Assembly: GCF_026672545.1 (NCBI RefSeq)
Contig: NZ_JAPPRJ010000001.1
Location: 248,001-312,000 of the forward strand
DNA length: 64,000 nucleotides
Source of the DNA: Rhizobium sp. SL86
Lineage (GTDB): Bacteria; Pseudomonadota; Alphaproteobacteria; Rhizobiales; Rhizobiaceae
Reading direction: 5' to 3'
Under the pieces are notes generated by a model. That model saw only the letters and a list, made by a program, of their open reading frames with translations. It was not told the DNA's origin and searched no databases. This document shows, one piece after another, positions 8,925 through 17,641 of this stretch. The position numbers were made by a program, and so were the translations under genes. The stretch's first letter is position 1. Every line of letters starts with the position of its first letter.

Positions 8925-10586
8925 TCACATGCTTGGATAGACCGGCCCCTCGCCACCCTGCGGCGGCACCCAGTTGATGTTCTGGTTCGGATCCTTGATG
9001 TCACAGGTCTTGCAGTGCACGCAGTTCTGCGCGTTGATCACGTAGACCTCCTCGCCATCCTTCTCCACCCATTCGTAGACACCGGCGGGACAGTAACGGG
9101 CAGAGGGTCCGGCGTAGACGCCGAGTTCGGAGCGCTTCTGCAGGTCCATGTCCTTCACCTTAAGATGGACCGGCTGGTCTTCCTCGTGATTGGTGTTGGA
9201 CAGGAAGACGGAGGACAGGCGATCAAACGTCAGCACGCCGTCCGGTTTCGGATAATCGATCTTCTTGTGCTGTGCGGCAGGCTCCAGCGAGGCCGCATCC
9301 GTCTTGCCGTGCTTGAGGGTGAAGGGCGAGGACCCAAAGATCTGGTTGATCCACATGTCGATGCCGCCAAGCGCCACGCCGATCGCCGTGCCGAACTTCG
9401 ACCAGAGCGGCTTGACGTTGCGCACGCGCTTCAGGTCCTTGCCGATATCGCTGTCGCGCCAGGCGTTTTCGATCTCGACCGGCTCGTCATTGGCCCGACC
9501 GGCGGCAATCGCCTCGGCGATCTTCTCCGCCGCCATCATGCCGGAGAGTACGGCATTGTGACTGCCCTTGATGCGCGGCACGTTGACGAAGCCGGCCGAA
9601 CAGCCGATCAGCGCACCGCCGGGGAAAGAGAGTTTCGGCACCGACTGCCAGCCGCCTTCAGTGATCGCACGCGCGCCATAGGAAATCCGCTTGGCGCCCT
9701 CGAAGGTGTCGCGGATCGCCGGATGCGTCTTGAAGCGCTGGAACTCCTCGAAGGGAAAAAGATACGGGTTCTTGTAGTTCAGGTGAACGACAAAACCGAC
9801 GGCGACCAGATTGTCGTGCAGATGGTAGAGGAAGGAGCCGCCGCCCGTCTTCATGTCCAGCGGCCAGCCGAAGGAATGCTGCACGAGGCCCGCCTTATGG
9901 CGCTCCGGCTTGACTTCCCACAGCTCCTTGAAACCGATGCCGAATTTTTGCGGCTCGCGGCCCTCGTCCAGTTTGAACTTGGCGATCAGCTGCTTGGCGA
10001 GCGAACCGCGCACGCCCTCGCCGATCAGCACATATTTGCCGAGAAGCGCCATGCCGCGGGTATAATTGGGACCTGGCTCGCCATTCTTCTCGATGCCCAT
10101 GTCGCCGGTTGCCACGCCGATCACGCGACCTTCGTCGTCATAGAGAACTTCGGTAGCGGCAAAACCCGGATAAATCTCGACGCCGAGCTCTTCCGCCTTG
10201 GTGGCGAGCCAGCGACAGACGAGGCCGAGCGAAACGATATAGTTGCCGTGATTGTTCATCAGCGGCGGCATGAAGGCGTTCGGCAGGCGCACAGAGCCGG
10301 CCGGGCCTAAGAACAGGAACTGGTCATCGGTGACCGGCGTCGTGAAGGGATGCCCCTCCTCTTCGCGCCAGTCCGGCAAAAGCCGGTCGATGCCGATCGG
10401 ATCGACGACGGCGCCGGAGAGGATATGGGCGCCGACTTCCGCGCCCTTTTCCAGAACCACGACGGAAAGCTCCGGATTGACCTGTTTCAGCCGGATTGCA
10501 GCCGACAGGCCGGCCGGCCCCGCTCCGACGATCACCACGTCGAATTCCATGCTTTCGCGTTCCGGCAGTTCCATGTGTTCGCTCAT
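8925..10586 (-). CDS. Electron transfer flavoprotein-ubiquinone oxidoreductase
   Basis: The protein passes electrons from electron transfer flavoprotein, reduced by acyl-CoA and amino-acid dehydrogenases, to ubiquinone at the inner membrane. Evidence: an N-terminal FAD dinucleotide fold (VVIVGAGPAGLSAAIRLK near residue 15), the ubiquinone-binding helices in the middle, and a C-terminal ferredoxin-like part with the 4Fe-4S cysteines in RYCPAGVYEW and NCVHCKTCDIKDP. 553 residues matches the family. Start ATG 10586 has GGGAGA upstream; an open frame to 10709 is untranslated leader. The promoter at 10709-10737 carries a palindromic operator. The usual partners etfAB are not in the window. Confidence 0.95.
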   Translation of the reverse strand: MSEHMELPERESMEFDVVIVGAGPAGLSAAIRLKQVNPELSVVVLEKGAEVGAHILSGAVVDPIGIDRLLPDWREEEGHPFTTPVTDDQFLFLGPAGSVRLPNAFMPPLMNNHGNYIVSLGLVCRWLATKAEELGVEIYPGFAATEVLYDDEGRVIGVATGDMGIEKNGEPGPNYTRGMALLGKYVLIGEGVRGSLAKQLIAKFKLDEGREPQKFGIGFKELWEVKPERHKAGLVQHSFGWPLDMKTGGGSFLYHLHDNLVAVGFVVHLNYKNPYLFPFEEFQRFKTHPAIRDTFEGAKRISYGARAITEGGWQSVPKLSFPGGALIGCSAGFVNVPRIKGSHNAVLSGMMAAEKIAEAIAAGRANDEPVEIENAWRDSDIGKDLKRVRNVKPLWSKFGTAIGVALGGIDMWINQIFGSSPFTLKHGKTDAASLEPAAQHKKIDYPKPDGVLTFDRLSSVFLSNTNHEEDQPVHLKVKDMDLQKRSELGVYAGPSARYCPAGVYEWVEKDGEEVYVINAQNCVHCKTCDIKDPNQNINWVPPQGGEGPVYPSM

Positions 10587-10708
10587 GTTATCTCTCCCGC
10601 TCGGGCGCTTCCCCTGATGGCTTCCTCCTTGACAAAAGCCATGGGCCTTGTCGAGCCGCGATGCGACACGCCGTGGCGTGAAATTTTGGGATCGCCCATT
10701 GAGGTGCA

Positions 10709-10737
10709 AGAATATATTACGTGTACGTAAGCGTCAA
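10709..10737 (-). promoter_or_regulatory. Promoter with palindromic operator in the spacer (ETF-QO gene)
   Basis: On the minus strand a -35 TTGACG (10732-10737) and a -10 TATTCT (10709-10714) are 17 bp apart. Almost the entire spacer is the inverted repeat TTACGT-GT-ACGTAA (10717-10730 on the plus strand). An operator between -35 and -10 suggests repression by a TetR-type dimer, or MerR-type control. Acyl-CoA/branched-chain amino-acid degradation regulators are known to bind TACGTNNACGTA-like sites, which would suit this gene; that link is inference. Confidence 0.6.
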
Positions 10738-10961
10738 TGCGTGGATGGTTGTGGTCTGGCGAAGAACGGGACACCGCAACGACGACCGCGCCCCCCTCTG
10801 GTGAAAACCGGAAGGGTCGGTGGACACCCGCAAATTGACGCGCTGAGTTAACCCGTCTGCAATTCAATCTGGATAGCCTGCAGCCGCTTTGCCATTGCCG
10901 GGCGACGCCGTGGACCCATTCCGGGCCGAGCTTTGCCGGATCCGCTACGACGAGTGTGTGT
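10738..10961. other. Intergenic stretch, no gene seen
   Basis: This divergent spacer between the ETF-QO promoter and the GGDEF-EAL gene has only short frames without ribosome sites. I see no clear promoter for the rightward gene. Confidence 0.4.
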
Positions 10962-12500
10962 ATGACTGGAGTTTCTGGGCTGCTCAAGGATGTCCGCCTG
11001 GCCAACAAGGCCGCAGCTCTGACATCCGCCGTGTCCTTTCTGCTGGTCCTGCTCGCCTGCAGCGGTGCCTTCGGTTTCCAAGAATCCGCACCGACCATTC
11101 TCGCGATCGTCGCGCTTGCCACCGGCGTCACGCTGGTGTCGCTGCTGAGCCAGGTGCAGCGGCTGTTCCTGCTGCAGCAAGCGGTGAAGACCGACCAGAA
11201 GACGCTGGTCGAACGGGCAAGCCACGACGATCTGACCGGCTGCCTGACCCGCCGCCACTTTCTCGAGACACTTGACGAACGGTTGACCGGCATTCGCGCG
11301 GCCAATATGCGCCGCCGCAGCAGCGAAGACCTGACGCTGATGCTGATCGACGTCGATCACTTCAAGATGCTGAATGACGGATTCGGCCATCCCTGCGGCG
11401 ATGCGGTTCTTCAGACCCTGGGTCGCTGCGCCCGCGCCGAACGCGGCTGGATCACCGGCCGTATCGGCGGCGATGAATTTGCAATCCTGGTCTCCGGCAG
11501 CGACCATCGTCAGATTGCCGAACAGGCGAGACGGTTCGCGGAACGGCTTGGCGAGGAGATGCGGCAGCAGGAGGCAACCCGCGCCTTTCACGGCGTCTCG
11601 ATCGGCATCGCCTGCGCCCCCCTTCACGCCGATCACGCGCGTGACCTGCTGCAAAAGGCCGACATCGCGCTTTACGTCGGCAAACGCAATGGCCGCGGCC
11701 AGGTGACTTTCTACCATGGCGACATGGAGCGCGCTCACGCGGAACAGCGGCATATCGCCCGCGAACTGCACGCCGCCCTGCTGCTCGACCAGATGGAACT
11801 GCATTACCAGCCGATCGTCGGCACGAATGGCGAGCCGGCAGCCGCCGAAGCGCTGATCCGCTGGCGCAACGGCATGGGCGGCAGCATGGCGCCCGACAAG
11901 TTCATTCCGGTCGCCGAACAGTCGGATCTGATCGACCGCCTGGGAGAATGGGTCTTCCGCCGCGCATGCCGTGACCTGAAGGACAGCGGTTATCCGCGCA
12001 TCTCGGTCAACATTTCCGGCGCGCAACTGAAACATGACCGCCTCGTTCCGATGCTACGCCGCGTTTTGCGGGAGACCGGCAGCGATGCCCGCAATTTTAC
12101 CCTCGAGATCACCGAGACCGTGGTGCTGAAGGCGACCCACAACGTGATGGGCATTCTGCGCGAAGTGCGCGAAATGGGCTTTCTCATCGCGCTTGACGAC
12201 TTCGGCACCGGCAACAATTCGTTTTCGCTTCTGCGCAACATGCCGGTCGACATCATCAAGATCGACAAGAGCTATACGCAGCGCATCGAGGACGACAAGA
12301 TCGCCCAGGTCTTCGTTTCCGCCGTCTGCGAAATCGCCAAGGCGCTCGACATGATCGTCGTGGCGGAAGGCATCGAAACCGAGGCGCAGCAGGCCTGCGC
12401 GCGGCTTGCCGGTGCGCAGCGGTTCCAGGGCTGGCTGCATGGGCGCCCCGCCCCGCTGAAGAAAACGACGGCGCTGCCTGATCGTTCGCTTTCGGCCTGA
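10962..12500 (+). CDS. GGDEF-EAL dual-domain c-di-GMP enzyme, membrane anchored
   Basis: Two hydrophobic helices at residues 18-65 anchor the protein. A GGDEF domain follows, with an intact RIGGDEFAIL motif (residues 169-173), then an EAL domain with AEALIRW (296-298). Later EAL-domain metal and catalytic residues are present: ISVNISG, LEITET, LDDFGTG, IKIDKS, AEGIETEAQ. Both synthesis and hydrolysis of cyclic di-GMP are therefore possible. No RxxD inhibitory site precedes GGDEF. There is no recognisable sensor domain apart from the membrane segment. A GTG at 10956 is an alternative start. Likely a free-standing regulator of motility or surface attachment. Confidence 0.9.
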   Translation: MTGVSGLLKDVRLANKAAALTSAVSFLLVLLACSGAFGFQESAPTILAIVALATGVTLVSLLSQVQRLFLLQQAVKTDQKTLVERASHDDLTGCLTRRHFLETLDERLTGIRAANMRRRSSEDLTLMLIDVDHFKMLNDGFGHPCGDAVLQTLGRCARAERGWITGRIGGDEFAILVSGSDHRQIAEQARRFAERLGEEMRQQEATRAFHGVSIGIACAPLHADHARDLLQKADIALYVGKRNGRGQVTFYHGDMERAHAEQRHIARELHAALLLDQMELHYQPIVGTNGEPAAAEALIRWRNGMGGSMAPDKFIPVAEQSDLIDRLGEWVFRRACRDLKDSGYPRISVNISGAQLKHDRLVPMLRRVLRETGSDARNFTLEITETVVLKATHNVMGILREVREMGFLIALDDFGTGNNSFSLLRNMPVDIIKIDKSYTQRIEDDKIAQVFVSAVCEIAKALDMIVVAEGIETEAQQACARLAGAQRFQGWLHGRPAPLKKTTALPDRSLSA

Positions 12501-12511
12501 AGGCGCTCGCC

Positions 12512-13039
12512 TCAGCTTTCGGGCACCCGCTCCAGCAGGAAGACGTAATGCCGCTCGTCGCCGGCGATCTCCATCACGGCCATGACACGATCCTCGTCCA
12601 GCCGGCGGAAGTGGTCGATGATCGGCTTGCGGTCATAGGTCATGGCGGCACTCTCGACACCGCGAAAAGTCAGCTGACGAACGCTTGCCACCGGACCATG
12701 GGCCCTCAGGCCGCGCATCAGATGGGAAAACAGGTTGTGGCCCGCGCGGCTTCTGCCGAACCCGGAGAGATGCAGCGCGAGACCAACGGGGATCTTGGCC
12801 GGATCGATCGGCACCAGCCGCCGTTCGCCCCAACGAAACAGCAGGGCATCCGCCCGGCGGTCCCCGTGAAAGCGTTTGCCGTACCAGCCGAGATTTTCCA
12901 GGACACCATCCAGCGGATGGCCGGTCGGCAGGCCATGCCCCCGCCACAGCCCGATGAGTTCCGCCGGCAACACCGGCGGCAAGGTATCGAACAGGGCAAA
13001 GGCTTCGGCTTCACCGGCGAAGGACAAGGATGCGCTCAT
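12512..13039 (-). CDS. GXWXG/DUF4334 domain protein
   Basis: 175 residues. The first half contains ELIGLWRGHGLPTGHPLDG and ENLGWYGKRF, the pattern of the GXWXG domain. The second half (ESAAMTYDRKPIIDHFRRLD through to YVFLLERVP) matches DUF4334, the usual partner domain. The function of this pair is unknown; a small lipocalin-like barrel has been suggested for similar proteins. The frame is open to 13345, but residues before the Met at 13039 are non-protein-like. It lies 59 bp downstream of the DUF5368 and SQR-like genes on the same strand, so it may be the last gene of that operon. Confidence 0.75.
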   Translation of the reverse strand: MSASLSFAGEAEAFALFDTLPPVLPAELIGLWRGHGLPTGHPLDGVLENLGWYGKRFHGDRRADALLFRWGERRLVPIDPAKIPVGLALHLSGFGRSRAGHNLFSHLMRGLRAHGPVASVRQLTFRGVESAAMTYDRKPIIDHFRRLDEDRVMAVMEIAGDERHYVFLLERVPES

Positions 13040-13098
13040 GCCCGTGATATAGGGTCGGCGGGCAGCTTCAGGAAGAGGCAGGCAGTCCGCGGTTGCGT

Positions 13099-13452
13099 TT
13101 ACCGACGCTGCGGCGGACGCAGCAGCGACTGGCCCGTATAGACCAGGATCGCCGTACCGACTGCGCCCAGGATCGCGACACCGGCGAGCACGATCACATC
13201 CACCGGCCCGCCGATGTGTTCGAAGCCGGAATGGGTCATCGCCTGCACGAAGAGCACCGCCCCCACCGCACCGAAGGGCATGGCGAGCTGGGCGGCCAGG
13301 AACTTGCGCCAGGAAATCGCCCGGTCGCGGATCAGCACGAAACAATACAGAAGGGTGATGAAAAGCGCCGCGGCGGCCATGCCCCAGAACAGGCCGCGGC
13401 CAAAGATCTCCTCGAACACGGCAAGCAGGGTTTCAAACGTCAGTTCCTTCAT
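13099..13452 (-). CDS. Small membrane protein, DUF5368-like
   Basis: 117 residues with three hydrophobic helices (about 20-40, 55-70, 82-105) and a cytoplasmic Arg-rich tail. The opening MKELTFETLLAVFEEIFG and the loop FVLIRDRAISWRKF resemble DUF5368 proteins, which I recall as neighbours of sulfide:quinone reductase genes. It lies 14 bp downstream of such a gene here. A role as a membrane accessory in sulfide or quinone metabolism is inferred from context only. Confidence 0.65.
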   Translation of the reverse strand: MKELTFETLLAVFEEIFGRGLFWGMAAAALFITLLYCFVLIRDRAISWRKFLAAQLAMPFGAVGAVLFVQAMTHSGFEHIGGPVDVIVLAGVAILGAVGTAILVYTGQSLLRPPQRR

Positions 13453-13466
13453 GATCTCTCTCCCCC

Positions 13467-14798
13467 TTACGCCTTGCCGCGCAACATCGCGTTATAGGTC
13501 GCCTTCAGCGCCACTTCCTTCATCAGCCAGCTGATCCACAATTCCTCCAGCGGCGCGATCAAACCCGGGAAGGAGGGGACAAGATTGTTGTTGTAGTCGA
13601 ATTCCACCAGCATGGCGCGGCCGACGCGGGTGATCAGCGGGCAGGATGTGTAACCGTCATACGCAAGCGTCCCCTCCCGCCCGGCGATGGCGGCAACAAG
13701 GTGGTCTTCGACCACCGGGATCTGCCATTTGACGCTGGCGGCCGTTTTGCCCTTCGGCACGCCGGCCACATCGCCCACGGCAAAGATGTCCGGATAACGC
13801 CGATGGCGCAGCGTCTTCTGATCCACCTCGACCCAGCCCTGGTCGGTCCATTTGTCGGCCCAGGACAGACCCGACTGCCGGACGATCTCCGGCGCCCGCT
13901 GCGGCGGAATGACGTGGAGATAATCATACTCCATCTCCACCAGGCTCGTGCCGCCACCGGTTTCGGCCTTGGCGAAGGTCGCGCGCCGTTTGCCGGGATC
14001 GATACTCTTCAGCGTATGGCCGTAATGGGTGGCGATGCCGCGTTCGCCAAACAGCATGCGGACCTTTTCGGCCACGATCGGCACGGAGAACAGGGCCGTC
14101 TGCGGCGCGGCATAATGCATCTTGTATTTGCCCTTGCCGACGGTGCGGCTGGCAATGTCCTCGATCAGGAAAGTGTGTTTCAGCGGTGCGCCGGCGCATT
14201 TCATTTCGGTTGCCGGACGGGTGAAGATGCCGACCCCGCCCTCTTGCGCGAATGTGGAAGCGGCCTGCCAGGTGCGAGCGGCATAATCGGGGCCGGCATA
14301 GAGTGAACCGATGCCGTTGGTGCCAACCAGATCGAGGGAAAAACCCTCAATGGCCGCGTGGTCCAGCACGAGGCCCGGCGCCACCACGAGAAAGTCATAG
14401 GCGATCGTGCGATTGCCGGCGGTCGAGACGGTCTTCGCCACCGGATCGATGGCGGCGGCGGCCTCCGGCACGAGGGTCACGGAGCGCGGCAGCCAGTCGC
14501 TTGTCCGGGAGACGGTGTAGGAGGCAGGCTTCAGGCCGGCGGCCACCAGCGAAAAACCGGGCTGGTAGAAATGATCGGCCCGCCCGTCGATGATGGTGAT
14601 CTCGGCGCCTTGCAGGCTTTGGGCCAGCCGGTTGGCGAGCCCCGTTCCGGCCGCACCGGCGCCGATGATGACGATACGCGCCTTGGTCTCAACCGCCTTC
14701 GCGCGGACCGAACCGGCCCATCCCGCCCCCGCCAGCGCCGTGGCGGTCGCTGCCAGAAAGGCACGCCTGCCCACCATCCAGTGTTGATTGTTTGTCAA
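13467..14798 (-). CDS. Sulfide:quinone oxidoreductase-like flavoprotein with Tat signal
   Basis: A twin-arginine signal (GRRAFLAATA, RR at about residues 11-12) precedes a two-dinucleotide-fold FAD protein: RIVIIGAGAAGTGLANRL, then FAVGDVAGVPKGKTAA near the C-terminus. Cys201 (EMKCAGAP) and Cys386 (YTSCPLITR) correspond to redox cysteines of SQR and flavocytochrome c families. The product would act on sulfide or persulfide and deliver electrons to quinone. TTG 14798 is preferred as start because GGGAGGAG lies 8 nt upstream; ATG 14777 would shorten the Tat region. An FNR-type promoter lies upstream. Another FAD disulfide reductase role is possible. Confidence 0.8.
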   Translation of the reverse strand: MTNNQHWMVGRRAFLAATATALAGAGWAGSVRAKAVETKARIVIIGAGAAGTGLANRLAQSLQGAEITIIDGRADHFYQPGFSLVAAGLKPASYTVSRTSDWLPRSVTLVPEAAAAIDPVAKTVSTAGNRTIAYDFLVVAPGLVLDHAAIEGFSLDLVGTNGIGSLYAGPDYAARTWQAASTFAQEGGVGIFTRPATEMKCAGAPLKHTFLIEDIASRTVGKGKYKMHYAAPQTALFSVPIVAEKVRMLFGERGIATHYGHTLKSIDPGKRRATFAKAETGGGTSLVEMEYDYLHVIPPQRAPEIVRQSGLSWADKWTDQGWVEVDQKTLRHRRYPDIFAVGDVAGVPKGKTAASVKWQIPVVEDHLVAAIAGREGTLAYDGYTSCPLITRVGRAMLVEFDYNNNLVPSFPGLIAPLEELWISWLMKEVALKATYNAMLRGKA

Positions 14799-14925
14799 TT
14801 GAAGCTCCTCCCATCGGGAAGACACCTGCGGGCGGCGCGTGGTTTGCCGTATCGCGATCGCCTTGTGATCGTCTCGTGATACAGGCTGCAGCATCTCCCC
14901 CGGCCGATGCGTCTCCTCACCCTGA

Positions 14926-14967
14926 CTATAGGCGTGTGGAGCGGCGGTTTTCCTTGACATGGGTCAA
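14926..14967 (-). promoter_or_regulatory. Class II FNR/FixK-type promoter of the SQR-like operon
   Basis: The box TTGAC-N4-GTCAA (14954-14967) lies exactly 22 bp from a -10 hexamer TATAGT (minus strand, 14926-14931). That puts the box centre 41.5 bp upstream of a start site near 14919, the standard geometry for activation by FNR/FixK/FnrN-type regulators under low oxygen. The leader would be about 120 nt. Inferred from motif and spacing. Confidence 0.55.
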
Positions 14968-15058
14968 GTCTTTACGAGGCGTATGTGGCCTTTCGCCATC
15001 CGTTCAGTCAGGTTAAGTTCCGCTCCAAAATGGATTGCATCAGGAAGGAAGACTTACG

Positions 15059-15847
15059 ATGGATTTCGGCATTTCCGGCAAACGGGCGCTCGTGCTCGCC
15101 TCCTCCCGCGGCCTTGGTCTCGGCATCGCCAAGGCGCTTGCGGCGGAAGGCGCGCATGTGCTCCTGTGCGGGCGCAGCGGTGACAGGCTGGCGGAAAACT
15201 GCAAGGCGATCAACGCCGAAGGCAAGGGCAAGGCGGACTGGGTCTGGGCAGACCTCGCCGAGGACGATGCCGTCGCGAGCCTGCAGAAGGCGGTTCAGGA
15301 AAAGCTCGGCGGGCTCGATATCCTCGTCAACAATACCGGCGGCCCGACACCTGGCACGTCCGAAGAGATGACGGTCGAAAAGCTGGACAGCTTTTTCCAG
15401 ACCATGGTGCTGCGCGTCATTGCGCTGACCAACGCCTTCCTGCCGGCGATGAAGGACCAGGGTTTTGGCCGCATCCTGACGGTCGCCTCCTCCGGCGTCA
15501 TCGAGCCGATCCCGAACCTTGCGCTGTCCAACACGCTGCGCGGCGCGCTCGTCGGCTGGAACAAGACGCTGGCAACGGAAGTCGCCGCGTTCGGCATCAC
15601 CGCCAACATGATCCTGCCCGGCCGCATCCATACCGATCGCATCGACGAACTCGACGGCGCCAATGCCAAACGCCAGGGCAAGGCGCTCGACGAGGTGCGC
15701 GCCGCATCGATCAAGACCATTCCGGCCGGACGCCTCGGCACGGTGGAGGAATTCGGCGCGGTCGGCGCCTTCCTCTGCTCAGGCCCTGCGGCCTATGTCA
15801 CCGGCAGCATGATCCGCGTCGATGGCGGGGCGGCCAAGTCCCTCTGA
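15059..15847 (+). CDS. Atypical short-chain dehydrogenase/reductase (FabG-like, active site altered)
   Basis: 262 residues with an SDR Rossmann fold: VLASSRGLGLGIAKAL near the N-terminus in place of TGxxxGIG, then NNTGG and a C-terminal VTGSMIRVDGG. Where SDRs carry YxxxK this protein has ALSNTLRGALVG, so Tyr is replaced by Ser and Lys by Arg, while the upstream Ser (VASSG) is kept. A known FabG-like subgroup lacks the standard tetrad. The enzyme may be inactive as a dehydrogenase or use another mechanism. Start ATG 15059 follows GGAAGGAAG. A terminator follows at 15863. Confidence 0.85.
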   Translation: MDFGISGKRALVLASSRGLGLGIAKALAAEGAHVLLCGRSGDRLAENCKAINAEGKGKADWVWADLAEDDAVASLQKAVQEKLGGLDILVNNTGGPTPGTSEEMTVEKLDSFFQTMVLRVIALTNAFLPAMKDQGFGRILTVASSGVIEPIPNLALSNTLRGALVGWNKTLATEVAAFGITANMILPGRIHTDRIDELDGANAKRQGKALDEVRAASIKTIPAGRLGTVEEFGAVGAFLCSGPAAYVTGSMIRVDGGAAKSL

Positions 15848-15862
15848 CCCGCACATGATTGC

Positions 15863-15890
15863 CCCGTCCGGCGCCTTGCCGGACGGGTTT
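15863..15890 (+). terminator. Intrinsic terminator after the SDR gene
   Basis: Perfect 10-bp stem CCCGTCCGGC / GCCGGACGGG (15863-15872 with 15878-15887), 5-nt loop, then TTT. Confidence 0.75.
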
Positions 15891-15951
15891 CCTGCCTCAC
15901 GCCCGCCGGGGCCAGACGGGCGGACACAACCTTCCCAAGGAGTGATCCACC

Positions 15952-16152
15952 ATGCCCATCATCCGCATTCTCCTGAAGATCATCGCCGGCCTCTGCGTCC
16001 TGATGGGGCTGGTCTGGATCGGCCAGGGCACCGGGATCTTTCCCTATCCAGCTTCCAGCTTCATGATCAACCAGTCACCCTGGATCCTGTGGGGAGCGCT
16101 GCTGGCATCTGCCGGCCTTGCCACCCTTTGGTTGCTGCGTCGTCGCCGGTAA
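15952..16152 (+). CDS. Small two-helix membrane protein (66 aa)
   Basis: ATG 15952 follows AAGGAG with good spacing. The protein has two hydrophobic helices (about 5-25 and 43-61) split by a short GTGIFPYP loop and ends in an Arg-rich cytoplasmic tail. Proteins of this shape are common in rhizobia and carry no known function. It stands between two terminator-like hairpins, so it is probably transcribed on its own. Confidence 0.7.
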   Translation: MPIIRILLKIIAGLCVLMGLVWIGQGTGIFPYPASSFMINQSPWILWGALLASAGLATLWLLRRRR

Positions 16153-16196
16153 ACACGCGCCCCGTGTCCGGCCGGCCTGCAAGACCAGAATCCCGC

Positions 16197-16224
16197 TCAC
16201 CTTACAGAAGTTTAAGGTGATTTT
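16197..16224 (+). terminator. Hairpin TCACCTTA...TAAGGTGA followed by TTTT
   Basis: A perfect 8-bp inverted repeat (16197-16204 with 16213-16220), 8-nt loop, then TTTT, 45 bp after the small membrane gene. It reads as an intrinsic terminator. Because it also lies about 90 bp upstream of the RND adaptor start, the same palindrome could be an operator for the efflux operon. Confidence 0.55.
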
Positions 16225-16312
16225 CCGCGGTGATGGGCGTTTCTTCAAGACGCTGCCATTTTGCATCGCAGCAAAGTCGATCCTCCCACTCTCGACGCTT
16301 GCGGGCCCGCTC

Positions 16313-17641
16313 ATGAACAAGACCTGGACCTTCCTCGGCATTCTTGCCATCGGCGCCGGTGGCGCCTGGTATTATCGCGATTCCCTTCCTCCCGCCCTGC
16401 AGGTACCGAGCGTCCAGCAACTGGCGGCCGCCGCCGGTTTCGGTTCCGACAAGGCCTCCGCCGGCCACGACGGCGCAAAACGACAGCAGGCCGCGACCGA
16501 GGGCAACGCCCCGGCAACAGGCCAACACCGCCAAGCCGATGCGCAGGGTCAGACACCCGGTCAGGGTCAGGGCCGCCGCAATGGCGGGCCGACCACGGTG
16601 CGGACGCTGGCCGCTACCACCGGCACCCTGCCGCTTGACGTCGCCGCCAACGGTTTTGCCGAGGCCGCCGACACCACGACGATCGCCGCCCTCCAGCAGG
16701 GCCTCGTGCTCTCGATCGTTGCCAAGGATGGTCAGGAAGTGAAGGCAGGCGACCTGATCGCCAAGCTGGATGACCGCACGGCGCTCGCCGCCGTCAACAA
16801 GGACAAGGCCAATATCGCCAGCGACGAGGCCACGCTCGCCGAAGCGATCGCCGCCTTTCAGCGGGCGGAAAGCCTGATGAAACAGAATGCCCAGTCCCAG
16901 CAGAGTTTCGAGCAGGCCAAGGCGACCCGTGACACAGCGGCCGCCAAGCTGGAGGCCGACAAGGCGACGCTCGCCTCCGACCAGGTCACGCTGGAACACA
17001 TGGAGATCCGAGCTCCCTATGACGGGCGCCTCGGGGACATCGCCGTCAGCCCCGGCGCCTATGTGAGCGCCGGCGCCAGCATCGTGACGATCACCCGCTA
17101 CGACCCCATCTCGGTCGGCTTCCGGCTGCCGCAGCGCTACCTGCCGGACCTGCATCGCGGCCTGACCGATGCCGCGCCCGTCGACGCCGATCCGGAAGCG
17201 ACCGGCGGCGTTGCCGATCGCGGTGTGCTGTCCTTCTTCGACAACAGCGTCGATTCGAGTTCGGGCACGGTCCTGGCAAAGGCCGAGTTCAAGAACGACA
17301 AAGGCACGCTCTGGCCCGGCCAGAACGTCAACGTCACCATCCATTTCCAGCCGAGCGACCGTTCGATCATCGTGCCGACCGTCGCCGTCCGGCCGGGGGC
17401 CGAAGGCTCCTTCGTCTATACGGTGGACGAGACAGGCAAGGTGCATGCAACGAAGGTGACCGTCGCCCGCGCCAATGGCGATCAGACCGCGATCACCTCC
17501 GGTCTTTCGGAGGGTGACCATGTCGTCGTCGAGGGCCAGGTCCAGCTGGCGGACGGCCAGCATGTGGTCGAGCAGTTCGCCGGTGACAAACCCTTGCCGG
17601 TCGCCGATGCCGCCGCCGTGACGGGAGCGATCCAGCCATGA
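16313..17641 (+). CDS. RND efflux periplasmic adaptor subunit
   Basis: Membrane-fusion protein of a tripartite pump. An N-terminal helix (TWTFLGILAIGAGGAWYY) is followed by a Gln/Gly-rich low-complexity stretch (about residues 55-90). Then come a lipoyl half-motif, a coiled coil with ATRDTAAAKLEADKATLASD, the second lipoyl half EIRAPYDGRLGDIAVSPGAYV, and the beta-barrel and membrane-proximal domains. 442 residues; most like MdtA. Start ATG 16313; the open frame upstream from 16118 is not protein-like. The stop overlaps the start of the pump gene in ATGA, so the two are translationally coupled. No outer-membrane channel gene is adjacent. Confidence 0.9.
   Translation: MNKTWTFLGILAIGAGGAWYYRDSLPPALQVPSVQQLAAAAGFGSDKASAGHDGAKRQQAATEGNAPATGQHRQADAQGQTPGQGQGRRNGGPTTVRTLAATTGTLPLDVAANGFAEAADTTTIAALQQGLVLSIVAKDGQEVKAGDLIAKLDDRTALAAVNKDKANIASDEATLAEAIAAFQRAESLMKQNAQSQQSFEQAKATRDTAAAKLEADKATLASDQVTLEHMEIRAPYDGRLGDIAVSPGAYVSAGASIVTITRYDPISVGFRLPQRYLPDLHRGLTDAAPVDADPEATGGVADRGVLSFFDNSVDSSSGTVLAKAEFKNDKGTLWPGQNVNVTIHFQPSDRSIIVPTVAVRPGAEGSFVYTVDETGKVHATKVTVARANGDQTAITSGLSEGDHVVVEGQVQLADGQHVVEQFAGDKPLPVADAAAVTGAIQP

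Noticed and set aside
13040..13345. N-terminal extension of the DUF4334 protein
   Set aside because: It overlaps the DUF5368 gene in another frame and is composed of Gly/Arg runs; MSASLSF at 13039 is a normal start.
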